From Stachybotrys elegans (lineage: Eukaryota; Ascomycota; Sordariomycetes; Hypocreales; Stachybotryaceae): a stretch of 64,000 bases of DNA. Shown piece by piece: positions 1 to 10,654 of the stretch; the first letter of the stretch is position 1, and each line of letters begins with the position of its first letter. Position numbers and translations under genes: made by a program. Where the stretch lies: contig JAGPNK010000001.1 in the NCBI GenBank assembly GCA_020746835.1, positions 5,332,001 to 5,396,000 on the forward strand, given 5' to 3'. Below the pieces are notes generated by a model. It worked only from the letters and a program-made list of their open reading frames with translations. It was not told where the DNA came from and made no database searches.

Positions 1-1468
1 TTGGCATCTGGTCAGCGGCTGACAGCCACTCAATGCGCAGCTAGCAATGCAGGAATGGCAGCGAGCTGGGCCGTGTCCCGTCCTGTATGGAAGAATGGGA
101 TGGTGTTGCCACTGCCATTGATGATTGTGGCCAGACGTGTTTCCGGTCATCGGAAGTGTCAAAAGACAAAAGGACCCGCACGAATGTTTCTCAACGACGA
201 CCATGGTGGGCCTCGAGCCCAGGGAGTGGCTTCTTCCCCGAAGCACCGGGCCTAGAATCGTTGTTTTCTAGCGGCAGAGCGGAACATTTCGAGAAACGTC
301 TTTCGGTGGCAAAGAGCAATTTCTGCGCCAGCGAGCAGAGACTAGATGCCGTCTTTCCAGAACCTGTCATGGCAACTTAGGTAGCTTTAGATGGGTCTTT
401 CGTCAGCACAAGGCAGCAGCACGTCAGATGCAACTGTTGGGGCAGAATGGCACCTGACACTGCCTGGTTCATGCTTCTCAGGGTGGGTGGAGGACGCTCG
501 TGTTGCCCATAGGCTGCAGCCCGCCAGAAGGGGCCTTGTGAGGGAAGAGACGACTGGATAAGAGCAGAGGAGAATGTGCATGCTACCCCAGACTGAGCAC
601 AGTCCATCGGAACCAACGGATAGAGTGCAGGCTGCCGCGGGTGGAGCTGGTTTGCTGGGCAAATGCACCGCAAAGCACAGAGGCTGAGCGACAAGGCTGC
701 CATCTCCACTGGGCGCAATCGCGGCCTGGCGGTTCGCGTGGGGTCGACGCGTACATAAACGATGAGCTGACACGAGGCCTCGAGTCGAGCTTGTTGAGCC
801 TCATCCGAGGCGCTTGCCGCGGCAGCGGTGGCCTTTTTCCATATCTCTGCGCCTGTCATCCTTGCTTGTCTGGGAGCGCCGACATGTGGCCGTCGATGCG
901 GCTCTGCGATCGCCGATGGTGAAGCGGTAGCCTGGAGTAGTCGAAGTCTCACGATGGATCGCGAGCCATATGTGTGCGGCATATCGTGAACGATCACGGG
1001 CAGGATACCTACTGCGAACCGACCGAACGTCGTAAGCGTATATACCTAGTACCTGTATCTAGCTGTATCAACCAAGCTGAGAGGTGGTAGGAGGTAGTAG
1101 TAGGACTACTTAATGTACAGGTGAATACAGATACGTAGAGGTAGAGGTAGGGAGAAAAGAGTGAGGGACGCGCCTACCTCCATGTATGGGCAGGCGCAGA
1201 TGCCACCGCATACTTGTCTGGGACACCTGCCAACCGTCAACTTGTGCCGTTATTGTCTTAGTCTAGCATGTAGCTATGGAGCACAGAATAAAAGTAGGCA
1301 GGTGCACCTGGCGGTGCTAAGTTGCAGAGGCAGGAATTTGAAGCCGGCGGCTTTGGCGAAATGCAAAATACAGGCAGGCAAATTACTTTCTTCCAACCTC
1401 CTTCACCCTCAGCACCGTTACACCGCAATCCCACCAAGCATCATCATCTCCCCTGCAAATTAGACCAA
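1..1468. other. no supported gene
   Basis: Open frames here, including a 206-codon minus-strand frame at 377-997, are rich in Pro, Arg, Ala and Cys and lack any recognisable domain or splice-supported continuation. Short purine-rich GAGGTAG-type runs occur around 1080-1160. I see no RNA gene or repeat that I can name. Confidence 0.5.
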
Positions 1469-2288
1469 ATGTATTCTCCCAATGAATACGACGAATCAGA
1501 TATCAACATGTCCGACATTCCGTCACACGAGCTCGATGCTGGGGAAGAAAACGGCCCAGTGCCGGCCAGCCAGGCAGACGCAGGAATCGGCTACGCTGCA
1601 GCTCCCTTGTTCAACCAGTCTTGCCGCAAGCGCGGCTAGGAGTCTTGCGATGAGGAATACCATTACCAATCTTGGGAAGATATTCAACGGCTGGAACCAG
1701 CCACGGCTAGGCTCAGCCTCGAGGAGCCAACCAGTTTTGTCGAAACCGCCGTTGCACAAGTTGAACCAAATTCACCTCCGGTTGCTTCTCACATGCCTAT
1801 CATTTCGAAATATCTATCTAACCCCAGAGCAGGAGATAGTCAGCACAGACTCTGACGATTCTGCGGATTCGTCAAACCCGCAAGAGGATGATCATGATGC
1901 GACCTGCGAGAATCTCAAAGCCCGGCAGCATCAATTACTAGACAGCGTAACCGAGCAGCTTCGAGACGGTCGCCTCATGCTGGACGGCATGCTCGATAAA
2001 CTCCGAGAGCTCAGAAGCTTGGTCCCCAAGTTGGACCCTGAGCAACAACAAGCACTTCACCAAGTTATCGACGGCTTGCCCAACTCTTCAGCCGCTCCAG
2101 CATCAGCCTTGGAGAAGCGAGCCGAAATCCCTACATCAAGGCTGCAGCGTCATGAAGGGGCCGAACCGTGTCACCTGTTCATGGCACGGGCTGTAGCTGG
2201 GAATGCGTACGATAAGACGCATTTGCATCCCCAGGTAACACGGCTGTCTGACAACCACTGCATTGTACTTTGCTTGCTAATGCTGTGA
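1469..2288 (+). pseudogene. acidic, coiled-coil-like hypothetical protein; interrupted or multi-exon
   Basis: Two stretches read like protein but lie in different frames. From the ATG at 1469 one frame gives an acidic Ser/Glu-rich sequence that meets a TAG at 1637-1639 and then stays open and protein-like to a TGA near 1853. The third frame takes over around 1840-2288 with an Asp/Ser-rich segment followed by a helical, coiled-coil-like stretch (CENLKARQHQLLDSV onward). A CTAAC-type branch point and several AG acceptors sit near 1818-1850, so an intron could join the two parts. Removing 1559-1639 (81 nt) would drop the TAG in frame, but its donor GTGCCG is poor. Either this is a gene with weak splice sites or a decaying one. 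No family is recognised. Confidence 0.35.
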
Positions 2289-2538
2289 CAGTGGCGCCCC
2301 AGACGGGTGGCGGACGCAACAAGCAACTCAGTAACAGCCGATCGAGTCACTTATCCGGCCCGTCGTAGATGCAAATCGACCATATGGAGGCTGGCAGATG
2401 ATACCAATAGGGAAAGCCCCTCTTAAGTGATATGCCCTTACAAGTTGTGAAGTTGCTGTGGTCGGCAATGCAAGGATACTGCACTCAAGCGTGTTTCTAG
2501 TTTTCCTAGGCAGTATACAATGCACAGCGCTACGTATA

Positions 2539-3887
2539 TCATACGCTTAATCTCCTTTCGGGCCCCAGCTCGGAGTTGGGGGTCTCGGGGGCATCTGCGT
2601 AAGTGTTTGAGGCCTCGTCGCGGTATTCACCAGATGCCAAGCCCTGTTCCGCCTGGCCTGTACGCTCCATACGCCTCTTCCAAGGCGAGTAGACGAGGAT
2701 CGAGCCGACGCCGACGACAACAAATACGCCGCAGATACTCCCGCCGATGATGTCGAAATTGTCTCCAATGGCTGAAACGCCGTCCCAAAAAGGACCATCA
2801 GGCTCGGCAACGTTTTGAATCAGGGACAAGAGCTGGACAATTCCAATAAAGGCAGAGACAACCACGGTGATGCCTGTGAGGACAATGGAGTAGTACAGAA
2901 TGGCGACACGATCCCGAGAGAATGCTTTGGAGGTGTATAGGGCCATCATGAGTGCACCGTCGGTGGTGTCGAGGAGGCACATGCCAGCTGTTTGGTCAGA
3001 CGTCGTTTGCAAGGAGATGGAAGTTGCTTACAAGTGAAGAGGATGGGAAAGATGAGAATGAGCCAGATGCTGGTTCCCTGCACGGCGTGGATGCTGGAGA
3101 TGCCCAGAATGGCAATTTCAGAGCTGGTGTCGAAGCCGAGCCCAAAGACAACACCTAGAGGATGCATCTTCCATGGCCGGTCGATAGCTCGGAAAAGGCC
3201 GCGCAACATGCGCGTCATGAAGCCGGCACCTTCAATCTGGAACTGCTCGGCGGCGGAATGCTCAGTGTTCGGCTCCGCGTCTGCGCCGAGGGTCCGGCGT
3301 TCTTCGAGGACTATACGCAGGCGCTTGACGAGCTTGTACAAGACCCAGGCATTGCCGACAGTGAGGAGGATCAGAAAGGCAGCGCTGACGCTGGTGCCAA
3401 TAATGTTGCCGACCCGAGAAAACGAGTCGAAGCGCTCCCTCAGCGCACCGCTCGTGGCGGCGACTACGACGCACGTAACAATGACAATGGTGCTGTGGCC
3501 GAGGGAGAAGAAGGTGCCGACGGTGGCGGGACGCTGGCCCGAGGCGATGAGGCGGCGGGTCATGAGGTCGATGGCGGCAATGTGGTCGGCGTCGAGGGCG
3601 TGGCGGAGGCCGAGGGTGAAGGAGAGGGCAGCGGGCGAGATGAGGGCCGGGTGGAAGTGCAGGACGACGGCGACCGAGGCCCAGACGACGACGTTGACGC
3701 TCAGCAGCAGCAGGATCATGAAGATGCTCTGCGGGGGGAGCCCGCGGAGGAGCTTTGGTGTAGGGAGCATCTTGAGCGCCAATTCGAGGTTATTCAATGA
3801 TATGCCGCGCCTCAAGCAGACTCTACGACCCCTGTGTGTCTGTACGCGATGATGTCGCGAGAAATGGTCGTGAGGAAAGAAGATCAA
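2539..3887 (-). CDS. NiCoT-family nickel/cobalt permease
   Basis: High-affinity Ni2+/Co2+ uptake permease of the NiCoT (HoxN/NixA/Nic1p) family, a plasma-membrane protein supplying nickel for enzymes such as urease. Exon 1 is 3032-3887 and exon 2 is 2539-2987, joined across a 44-nt GT-AG intron (2988-3031), for 434 aa. The signature HALDADH lies at about residues 96-102 and a FGLGFDTSSE motif at about 248-257, where the family usually has GFDTATE. The splice restores a LDTTDGALM motif. Several hydrophobic helices surround a His/Glu-rich loop at about 195-220. The first 39 residues are Arg/His-rich and unlike the family; an ATG at 3770 just before LPTPKLLRGL gives 395 aa and is the more likely start. 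Confidence 0.9.
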
Positions 3888-4365
3888 TATGAGTGTCGAG
3901 GAACCCCGCAGCAGCTACCCCGATAAATGGGGTTGAAAGCTCTTATCTTTGGAGGGGTAGCTTGAGTGGGTTTAACTTGCTCATCCATTATCGCATCATT
4001 ACAATTCGATCAAGTGTGGATTGTTAGTGTCTGTAACTACTACTAGGTGGGAGACTGTTCGGTATGGCTTGAGAGATGAGAAAAGATGAGGTCAATGTCA
4101 GGAATAGAGGTTGTCTTTACCTCCATATTCTTGTTGACATGACGATGTTGATTTGTGTGTCTATCTCACAGCCTGGTAAACAGATAGGAACCAACCGTCT
4201 AATTGTATAGATGGGTGTAACAGGTACAAGGGGAAGCAATCTATGGGCGGATGGCCAGAAGGAATATATATCATGATGTTATTTAGACGTGTTTAAGTAG
4301 ATGTAGCTGAAAATGAAATGAACATTACCATTGTCCGTATCAAATGCCCTGTATAAAAACAACTC
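3888..4365. other. intergenic, no gene seen
   Basis: AT-richer spacer between the nickel permease start and the 3' end of the Ldh2-family gene. It holds the presumed promoter of the permease. No ORF, RNA gene or repeat is supported. Confidence 0.5.
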
Positions 4366-5439
4366 TTACATGGTCTTCAACAGCTCGACAGAAACCCTCC
4401 TCGCCTCCTCATTCAACGCGTCAATCTCAGCCTGCACCAGCGGTATCCCGCTCCTCTCCCTCTCCGTCTGTGTAATCTGCTCAATCTCCCCAGGGAAATA
4501 GACGCGCTCCACGCCCGCCGCCTTCTCCGAGCCCACCACCCTGTCGTACAGATACTGCATGCGCTCGCGGAACTCGTCCAGGCCCATAAACAGGTCCGGC
4601 TTGATGGCCATGATGAAGTGCCCCACGTCGCCCGGCCGGCTCGGGTCGTACGGCCCCGCGACGTGGCCCGCGTACGCCGAGCCCGATAGCACGCCCGAGA
4701 AGACGTCCATCATGATGGCCAGCCCCGAGCCCTTGGGCCCGCCCATGGGGAGCATGACGCCGCCGAGCGCTGCCTCCGGGTCGTCCGTCGGGCGGCCCTC
4801 GGCGTCGAGGGCCCAGTCCGGGGGGATCTTCTCGCCTCGCCGCTTCGCCTTGTAGATCTTGCCGCGGGCCGCCACCGACGGCGCCATGTCCAAGATGAAG
4901 TTGGACGAGGAGTCCTTGGACGGCGCGCCGCACGCCAGCGGGCTCACGCCGATGAGCTTCTCGCGAGCACCCCAGGCGGGCATCGCAGGGCTCGAGTTGG
5001 TGAAGACGAGGCTCATCATGCCTGCATCGATGGCCTGCTGCACGAGCCAGGCGCTCATGCCAAAGTGGTTGGAATGCTTGACGCTCGCCATGCCAACGCC
5101 GTACGTGCGCGCCGCCTCAATGGCCGCCTCCATGGCAGCGTGCGCGGCCACGAAGCCGAATCCGTTGCGCCCGTCGACCTGGGCCACGACGGGTGTGACG
5201 TGCGTGACCTGGGCTTGCGCCGCCGGGTCCAGCACGCCCTGGCGGATCCGCTCCATGTACGAGGGGATGCGGTTCATGCCGTGCGTGTCGACGCCGCGCA
5301 GGTCGGCTGCGACGAGGCACCGCGCGATGATGGCGGCGTTGGCGGCCGGCACCTTGTTGGCTTCAAGGACGGCCTGGACGAAGCGGCGGGCCTCGTCAGC
5401 GGCCACGGGGATCTTGGCTTGATCGGACATGAGGAGCAA
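4366..5439 (-). CDS. malate/L-lactate dehydrogenase family (Ldh2) oxidoreductase
   Basis: Single-exon NAD(P)-dependent 2-hydroxyacid oxidoreductase of the Ldh_2 (malate/L-sulfolactate/ureidoglycolate dehydrogenase) family, which is structurally distinct from classical LDH/MDH. The frame gives 357 aa, the usual family length. Visible family landmarks include the DLRGVDTHGMNRIP segment near residues 48-61, KHSNHFGMS near 143 (the conserved His region), SPLACGAPS, and the GGPKGSGLAIMMDV cofactor-binding stretch near 228-241. An ATG three codons in (5430, MSDQAK) is an equally good start. The exact substrate cannot be told from sequence. It has no targeting signal and is probably cytosolic. Confidence 0.9.
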   Translation of the reverse strand: MLLMSDQAKIPVAADEARRFVQAVLEANKVPAANAAIIARCLVAADLRGVDTHGMNRIPSYMERIRQGVLDPAAQAQVTHVTPVVAQVDGRNGFGFVAAHAAMEAAIEAARTYGVGMASVKHSNHFGMSAWLVQQAIDAGMMSLVFTNSSPAMPAWGAREKLIGVSPLACGAPSKDSSSNFILDMAPSVAARGKIYKAKRRGEKIPPDWALDAEGRPTDDPEAALGGVMLPMGGPKGSGLAIMMDVFSGVLSGSAYAGHVAGPYDPSRPGDVGHFIMAIKPDLFMGLDEFRERMQYLYDRVVGSEKAAGVERVYFPGEIEQITQTERERSGIPLVQAEIDALNEEARRVSVELLKTM

Positions 5440-5880
5440 CTAATGAATGTATTTGATCTGATTGTGCCTTTTGTGAGTTGTCCTGTGTTGGCTTGAGGTT
5501 GGTGTAAGAGGGTGTTTTGTACTTGATGAGTGACGGAGTCGCCCCGCGCACTTCCTCCACTCGACGGAGTTTTCCCGCCTTTGACAGATGGAGAATGGAA
5601 ATGGTTGAAGTTTATCTCGAGCGATAATATGACCGGATATTGCAGTTGTAGGTCAAGCTAGTACCAAGGTGCATGTCGCGGTGGACATGTTGCGTTCTGG
5701 GCTCTCACCAATCAACAGAATCATGATACGTCCTGAATATTACGGTGAGCGTAGGTGTCTAAAGGTCTTGTCTGATTGTATTCGTAGAGGTGATCTATCG
5801 CCACTATTCCGGTGTATCATGTCTATATTTTTGGTCCATCTCAATCTTCCTCCAACCGCATCCCTTGTATTCCTTGTTCC
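5440..5880. other. intergenic, no gene seen
   Basis: Presumed promoter of the Ldh2-family gene and 3' flank of the thioesterase gene. Short plus-strand frames here have no coding character. Confidence 0.5.
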
Positions 5881-6378
5881 TTATTCCTTATCCTTAATGT
5901 CCTTGGGCTTGGCCTGCTTCACATACTTGGTATGCCTGCCCAGCGTCACCGGCGACCTCCCCCCGTCCGCTTCAATCTTCGTAATCGTCACCGTCACGAC
6001 CGCAATCGTGCCGCCGACCCTCTCCACCTTGGACTCGACCTCGACAGTGTCGCCCGCGTGCGCCGTGCCGAGGTAGCTGACGTTCATCTCGAGCGACACG
6101 CCCGTCGCCTCGCGCAGGTCGTACGAGGCGATGCCCAGCCCCGTGACGAAGTCGATGATGGTCGCCGACACGGCGCCGTGGATCCCGCCCCGGCTGTTCA
6201 TGTGCTTGTCCTCGAGGGGCAGCTTGGCTACCACGAGGCCCTGCCTCACGCTCGTGAATTCCATGGTGGTCAGGTAGACGCCGTAGATGTGGCTCTTTTG
6301 GAGGAGGCGTGCGGCTAGAGTCTGGACGGCGGCCAGCCTCTCGGGGGCCGCGTCGGGAAGTGGTTCTTGAGGTGACAT
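5881..6378 (-). CDS. hotdog-fold thioesterase (PaaI/ACOT13-like)
   Basis: A 165-aa single-exon protein of the 4HBT hotdog superfamily, most like ACOT13/THEM2 and PaaI, which hydrolyse acyl-CoA thioesters as oligomers. The catalytic region MNSRGGIHGAVSATIID (about residues 80-96) keeps the Asn before the HG loop and the Asp on the central helix that serve as active-site residues in THEM2. The C-terminal beta strands (VSYLGTAHAGDTVEVES and IAVVTVTITK) are typical. An A/T-rich tract lies just upstream of the ATG. The substrate is unknown. The next gene on the same strand is the DUF1993 protein about 200 bp upstream. Confidence 0.85.
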   Translation of the reverse strand: MSPQEPLPDAAPERLAAVQTLAARLLQKSHIYGVYLTTMEFTSVRQGLVVAKLPLEDKHMNSRGGIHGAVSATIIDFVTGLGIASYDLREATGVSLEMNVSYLGTAHAGDTVEVESKVERVGGTIAVVTVTITKIEADGGRSPVTLGRHTKYVKQAKPKDIKDKE

Positions 6379-6582
6379 TGTGGTTTTATTTTATTATTAA
6401 AAAAATCCCCCAAAGATATTTTTTCGTGTTGTGGTGATTGACATGTTGAGTTCAACCACTAAACTCCCAACGCGCCGAGGGGACGGCGAGATTCCGACCC
6501 CGCTTAATCCATATTCGGGCTATTTGGCTAACACCCGATGACTATCCATCCTTCCATCTCCTCCTCTGTTATGTTGTGCGCT

Positions 6583-7187
6583 TTACTTGGCAGCAGGTTT
6601 GAGGGTTTCTTGGAGTGTCGGAAACACATCCTTTAAGTAGTCCCCTGCGCCGAGCGGAACCCCCAAATTTCGCATGATACCGTAGGCCGTCGTCAGGTGG
6701 AAATGAGTCCAAGGAAGAGCATACCTAGCGACGTTGGTTAGCACAACCCGCTACTTGTTATACAGGAGGCCTACTCGGAGATGTAGCGCTGGGCTGTATC
6801 AAAGGGCAAGTCTCCGGCAAACTTGGTAGTCATGATGAGAGGCTCGCTCTCACGGCCCGCGGCTGCCTCGGGGTCAACACTGTTGAGAAGATCCAGAACT
6901 TTCTGGATACGTCCCTTGAGGTCCTGTACAGTCACCTCTGTGTCAGGGTCCACGGGGACTTCATCCAACAAACCCACCCTCTTCAGGCTGAACTTGATGG
7001 TATCGCAGGTGCCCTGCACACGGTACCGCAGACCCTTCATGTCGTCGGCGAGCTTGTACGTGAGCAGCTCTTCCTCTGTAATGCCTTTCTCTTGAGCAAA
7101 CTTGAGGCCCTCGTCGAGAAAGTGCGAGAGGTTGTTGAGAAACCTGATCCATGCTGGGACAAGCTGTAGGTAGATGTTGGAAGGCAT
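6583..7187 (-). CDS. DUF1993 family protein
   Basis: Two exons, 6775-7187 and 6583-6724, joined across a 50-nt intron (GTAGGC donor, GCTAAC branch, CTAG acceptor), give 184 aa. The open frame alone would stop two codons past the splice, so the intron is needed. The protein starts MPSNIYLQLVPAWIRFLNNL, has the conserved KLADDMKGLRYRVQ segment and ends YALPWTHFHLTTAYGIMRNL then a short tail, all as in the fungal/bacterial DUF1993 family. That fold resembles DinB-type helical bundles, with His residues (WTHFHL) that could bind metal. No biochemical role is established for the family. Confidence 0.88.
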
Positions 7188-7784
7188 GATGAGGTTTGGC
7201 TGAAGACGAGTTGAGGTGGCCGAGGTAGGAAGGCTGGATGTGTAGAAGCTGGCTGTTGGTCTGATCCGAAGCCACAGGACAAGATTCGTTTTATAGCATG
7301 CTAACCATTTCCGCAACGTTGGCGTCTTACGTTGGACGGAGTTTCGAAGCCACCAGGCTGCAACATGCTGATCGATGGGAGTGTACAATAGGCACTTCTG
7401 TAGTTGCCCGTTTCCTGCACTCTGACGGAACCCTGCCCCTCATTCGCCAACAGTTCCGAATCCGCTTAGAGCTGTCCGACGACCAAAACTAGTAAAGGTG
7501 CTACCCATGTCGTCGGCCGAAGGATTATGCTTATCATTTGCTGATGAGAGTGTTGTTGTTTTTCTAGTGCTCCTTGCATCCACCGCAGCTGCAAGTACAA
7601 CGTTATCCATGTGCCATGTTTCCGTATATCATTGGGCCGGGGTTGGGATGGAGTCCAAGAGCCGGAGCTGAGATGGAGCCCGAGTGAATTGCGCCATCAT
7701 CGGGCAAGATGCTCCGCATGCGCACAACCACCTACCCCTCATGCATCCAGATTACCCCGACTGAATCTCATTAAAATCAATACA
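7188..7784. other. divergent intergenic region, no gene seen
   Basis: Shared upstream region of the DUF1993 gene (minus) and the glyoxalase-like gene (plus). Nothing beyond likely promoter sequence is supported. Confidence 0.5.
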
Positions 7785-8558
7785 ATGGCCTCTTCAACCG
7801 ACGGGATCCTTCTTGACCATATCGTCATCTTGGTTTCCGAGTCGACTCTCCGGGACTTGCCTGCCAAGCTCAAAGACGACTTCAACGTTACCGTGGGAGG
7901 GACGCACGCCGATGGACTCACACTGAACAACCTCATCTTCTTTGAGGATGGGGTTTACATTGAGGTCATTGCCTTCTTCGATGCCGCCGATGACGAGACG
8001 CGCAAGAAGCACCGCTGGGGTCAACTTCAGGAAAACACCATCATCGACTGGGCCTACACCCTCCCGGACAAGGAGCAATTCCCTCCAGTCCAGCAGAGAG
8101 TCGTAAAGGACCAGCCATCCTACGTCTACAGCGATCCTGTCCCGGGCGGGAGAAAGAGACCCGACGGCACGGTGCTGGAGTGGGCTGTTGCGGCGGCAAA
8201 CCGAACGGATGGCCGCTATCTGGCTCGCGGGGCGCTGCCGTTCTGGTGTTTGGACGTAACGCCCCGGCATCTACGAGTCCCCTACCAAGACGAGGGAAAG
8301 GCGACACACGGATGCGGCGCCACGGGAGTAGCTGAGGTGTCCATCGGCGTAGGCAGAGAAGATGTTGCAGATCTGGAGAGGGCACACCGCGCCATTCTGC
8401 ATGGGCAGCTCGAATATGGGGTGCCGGTGGGCAAGCCTGTTGGAAAAGTGCATCTTGTTCCATCAGAGGACAGCTCCATCTCCATCAAATTAACCGGACG
8501 GAGCGAGGGGCGTGTCCAGATCCTGCCAGGCCTCGAGTTGGAGATTGTGCCATCGTGA
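7785..8558 (+). CDS. glyoxalase-like domain protein
   Basis: A 257-aa single-exon protein. The N-terminal part (LLDHIVILVSESTLRDLP, then GGTHADGLTLNNLIFFEDG and VYIEVIAFF) is the vicinal-oxygen-chelate fold of the fungal glyoxalase_3-like family. The His in LLDHIV and the Glu in YIEVI occupy the metal-ligand positions of such folds. I chose the ATG at 7785 because it directly precedes the first conserved strand; the frame upstream is open but not protein-like. The substrate is unknown, and members are often annotated only as glyoxalase-like domain proteins. Confidence 0.85.
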   Translation: MASSTDGILLDHIVILVSESTLRDLPAKLKDDFNVTVGGTHADGLTLNNLIFFEDGVYIEVIAFFDAADDETRKKHRWGQLQENTIIDWAYTLPDKEQFPPVQQRVVKDQPSYVYSDPVPGGRKRPDGTVLEWAVAAANRTDGRYLARGALPFWCLDVTPRHLRVPYQDEGKATHGCGATGVAEVSIGVGREDVADLERAHRAILHGQLEYGVPVGKPVGKVHLVPSEDSSISIKLTGRSEGRVQILPGLELEIVPS

Positions 8559-8922
8559 GCGAAGGAATATTGTCAGAGTCAACCACCTTAGGTACTGAAT
8601 ACTGGTTGGGCGATTATGATCATGATGTGATTTATTGATCCTGGCGAAATGGGACTGACGCCTGAGGCAAGACTACGTATTTCCGACACAAAGAAGAAGT
8701 CTGGCTGAGATGATTGGCCAATGCCCCGGAGCGTCCCACACTGTTCCTCCTTGGCCACAGCTCCTTCCCGCATGCGTCGCATCAGCCAGGCGCGAAGTTG
8801 ATTTGCTTGCGATTGATGAGATTTGACGCGCGCACAGTTCTTCGTCGCTCTTTTTACAACCTGTCCCTGCCGGCCGAATTTTGATTTCTTTTTCTCTTTC
8901 TCTCGTTTCGTGCATCGCTACC
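8559..8922. other. intergenic, no gene seen
   Basis: 3' flank of the glyoxalase-like gene and leader of the BTB gene, the latter ending in a T/C-rich run just before the ATG. Confidence 0.5.
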
Positions 8923-9841
8923 ATGCCTGAGGAACACCGGGACAAGACGCACGAGGAGGAGTCTGGCGACGTCGAGATGGTGGAGGGCACCGAAGGAACC
9001 CAAAACACGACCACGCACGAAGGCGACGCCGACACCGAGCTCCCATTCGCCGACGCTGGTGCCGAAGAGGAACCCGCGGCGGTGCACACCAGCTTCATCA
9101 GCTATCTGTCGAGCCCCGTCGTGACGCTGCTCATCGGCAAGGAGGAGCCTACGGTTCTGACGGCACATCAGGCACTACTGCTGCAGAGCCCCTACTTCCA
9201 GGACGCGTGCAAGGGCTTCATTGAGGATGCCGCCGTAAGACTACCATGCAGACCTGCGCCCTGAGTCCCAGACCTACCGTCATCGATGTGGACTGACCTG
9301 GTGGCTGCAGCCCCGCCAAATCGAGCTTCCCGATGACGATATTGACGCCGTGGGGTGTTTCCTCGAGTTCCTCTACACGGGCGAGTACTTCCCTCGGAAA
9401 CTTCCAGGCCAGCGCGTGCTGGAGTCGCACGCCAGCATTCCTACGGTGGACAACACGGGCGAGCAGCTGCTGAAGCACGCGCGCATCTACACGCTGGCGG
9501 AGAAGTTTGGGGTCGGGTCGCTCAGGACGCTGGCCAGCTCCAAGATTCATTGCGTCAACTCTACGGCCAAGGGCGAGATTGCCTATGCGCGCTACGTATA
9601 CACCTACACGGAGAAGGACGACACGACGATCCGCGCGCCCGTGGCCTCGTTCTGGGCCACCCGCTCCCACACCTTGCGTGCCGAGGCCGAGGACGAGTTC
9701 AAGGCGCTCTGTTTGGAGCGTCCCGACTTTGCATATGACATTCTGACCAGGGTGCTCGACGACAAGCTCCGGCGAGAGCAGAAGATGCACCCCGGCACGG
9801 CCAGTGGGCGCAAGCGCGCTCGCCAGAGCACAGGTGCATGA
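8923..9841 (+). CDS. BTB/POZ domain protein
   Basis: Exon 1 8923-9234 and exon 2 9311-9841 are joined across a 76-nt intron (GTAAGA donor, CTGAC branch, TGCAG acceptor), giving 280 aa. After an acidic, Glu/Asp/Thr-rich N-terminus of about 55 residues comes a BTB fold. It includes VVTLLIGKEEPTVLTAHQAL, the SPYFQDACKGFIED helix, and after the splice IELPDDDIDAVGCFLEFLYTG followed by AEKFGVGSLRTLA. BTB domains mediate dimerisation and often Cullin-3 adaptor function; no Kelch or MATH domain is present. The C-terminus is basic (GRKRARQS), which could be a nuclear signal. Confidence 0.88.
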
Positions 9842-10630
9842 GGGGTAGCAATCGGGTATCGATAGAAGGTGGGAAGGAGATAGGTATACGTACATGCCGC
9901 GGAAGTAGGGTCGGGGATGGGACTGTACGATAAGCCAGCCAAGGGAGGACAGAGGCGGTGTGGAACAAGTGGCATCCGGATCATGGTTTCACTCACTCAA
10001 CCCAAGGATCAAGGTATAATCGATGGGCGAGCAAAGACGTGATTGGGGTGCCGGAAGACGGCACTGTCGGGCCGCAGCAATGGAGCTGAAAGAGACGCCG
10101 TGGCACGAGCGGAGCATGTACTATAGCGAATAGCCCCAGGGGAAATGAGAAGAAGCGCGAGGACGCTTGACAGAAACAGAGGCCCAGCTTGAATTGCCTC
10201 GTTGATCATCTGTTAGTCTCGCGATGGCATCTAGAAGACGCCACGCGGTGGGTTTAGTTGGCAGGCAGGTCAGTAGACGAGGTAGGTCCCTGCAGGGCCG
10301 TTGAGATGGTCACTCGGCACGGCACGGCACATGAATTCCAGGCAGAGCGAGAGTCGGCGGGCGACTTCGCACAGGACCTGGGGAAGCACAGCAGGATTGG
10401 CATTGGCGTCGGCTTCGGCATGAGCATCAGCAGATGCCAAGGCTACCACGAAGCTTGTTGGGCTAAGCATCTAGCATTGCGATGTAGCAAGATTGGTACT
10501 CATTATGCGAGGGAACCCGCATGGCATTGGGGGCAAAATGCCAGCGAGGGTCGTGAATGCGTTTCTGGCCCAGGGGTGGGCTCCAAGAGAAGTACGAGAA
10601 GAGCGTAGTGAGAGGAGCGGAGGAGGAGGT

Positions 10631-10654
10631 GGTCGTGGTCGTGGTCGTGGTCGT
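10631..10654. repeat. GGTCGT hexamer repeat (4 units)
   Basis: Four perfect tandem GGTCGT units, followed by an imperfect GGTGG. A simple repeat in non-coding DNA. Confidence 0.9.

Noticed and set aside
377..997. 206-codon minus-strand open frame
   Set aside because: Random-like composition (Pro/Arg/Ala/Cys), no domain, no splice context.
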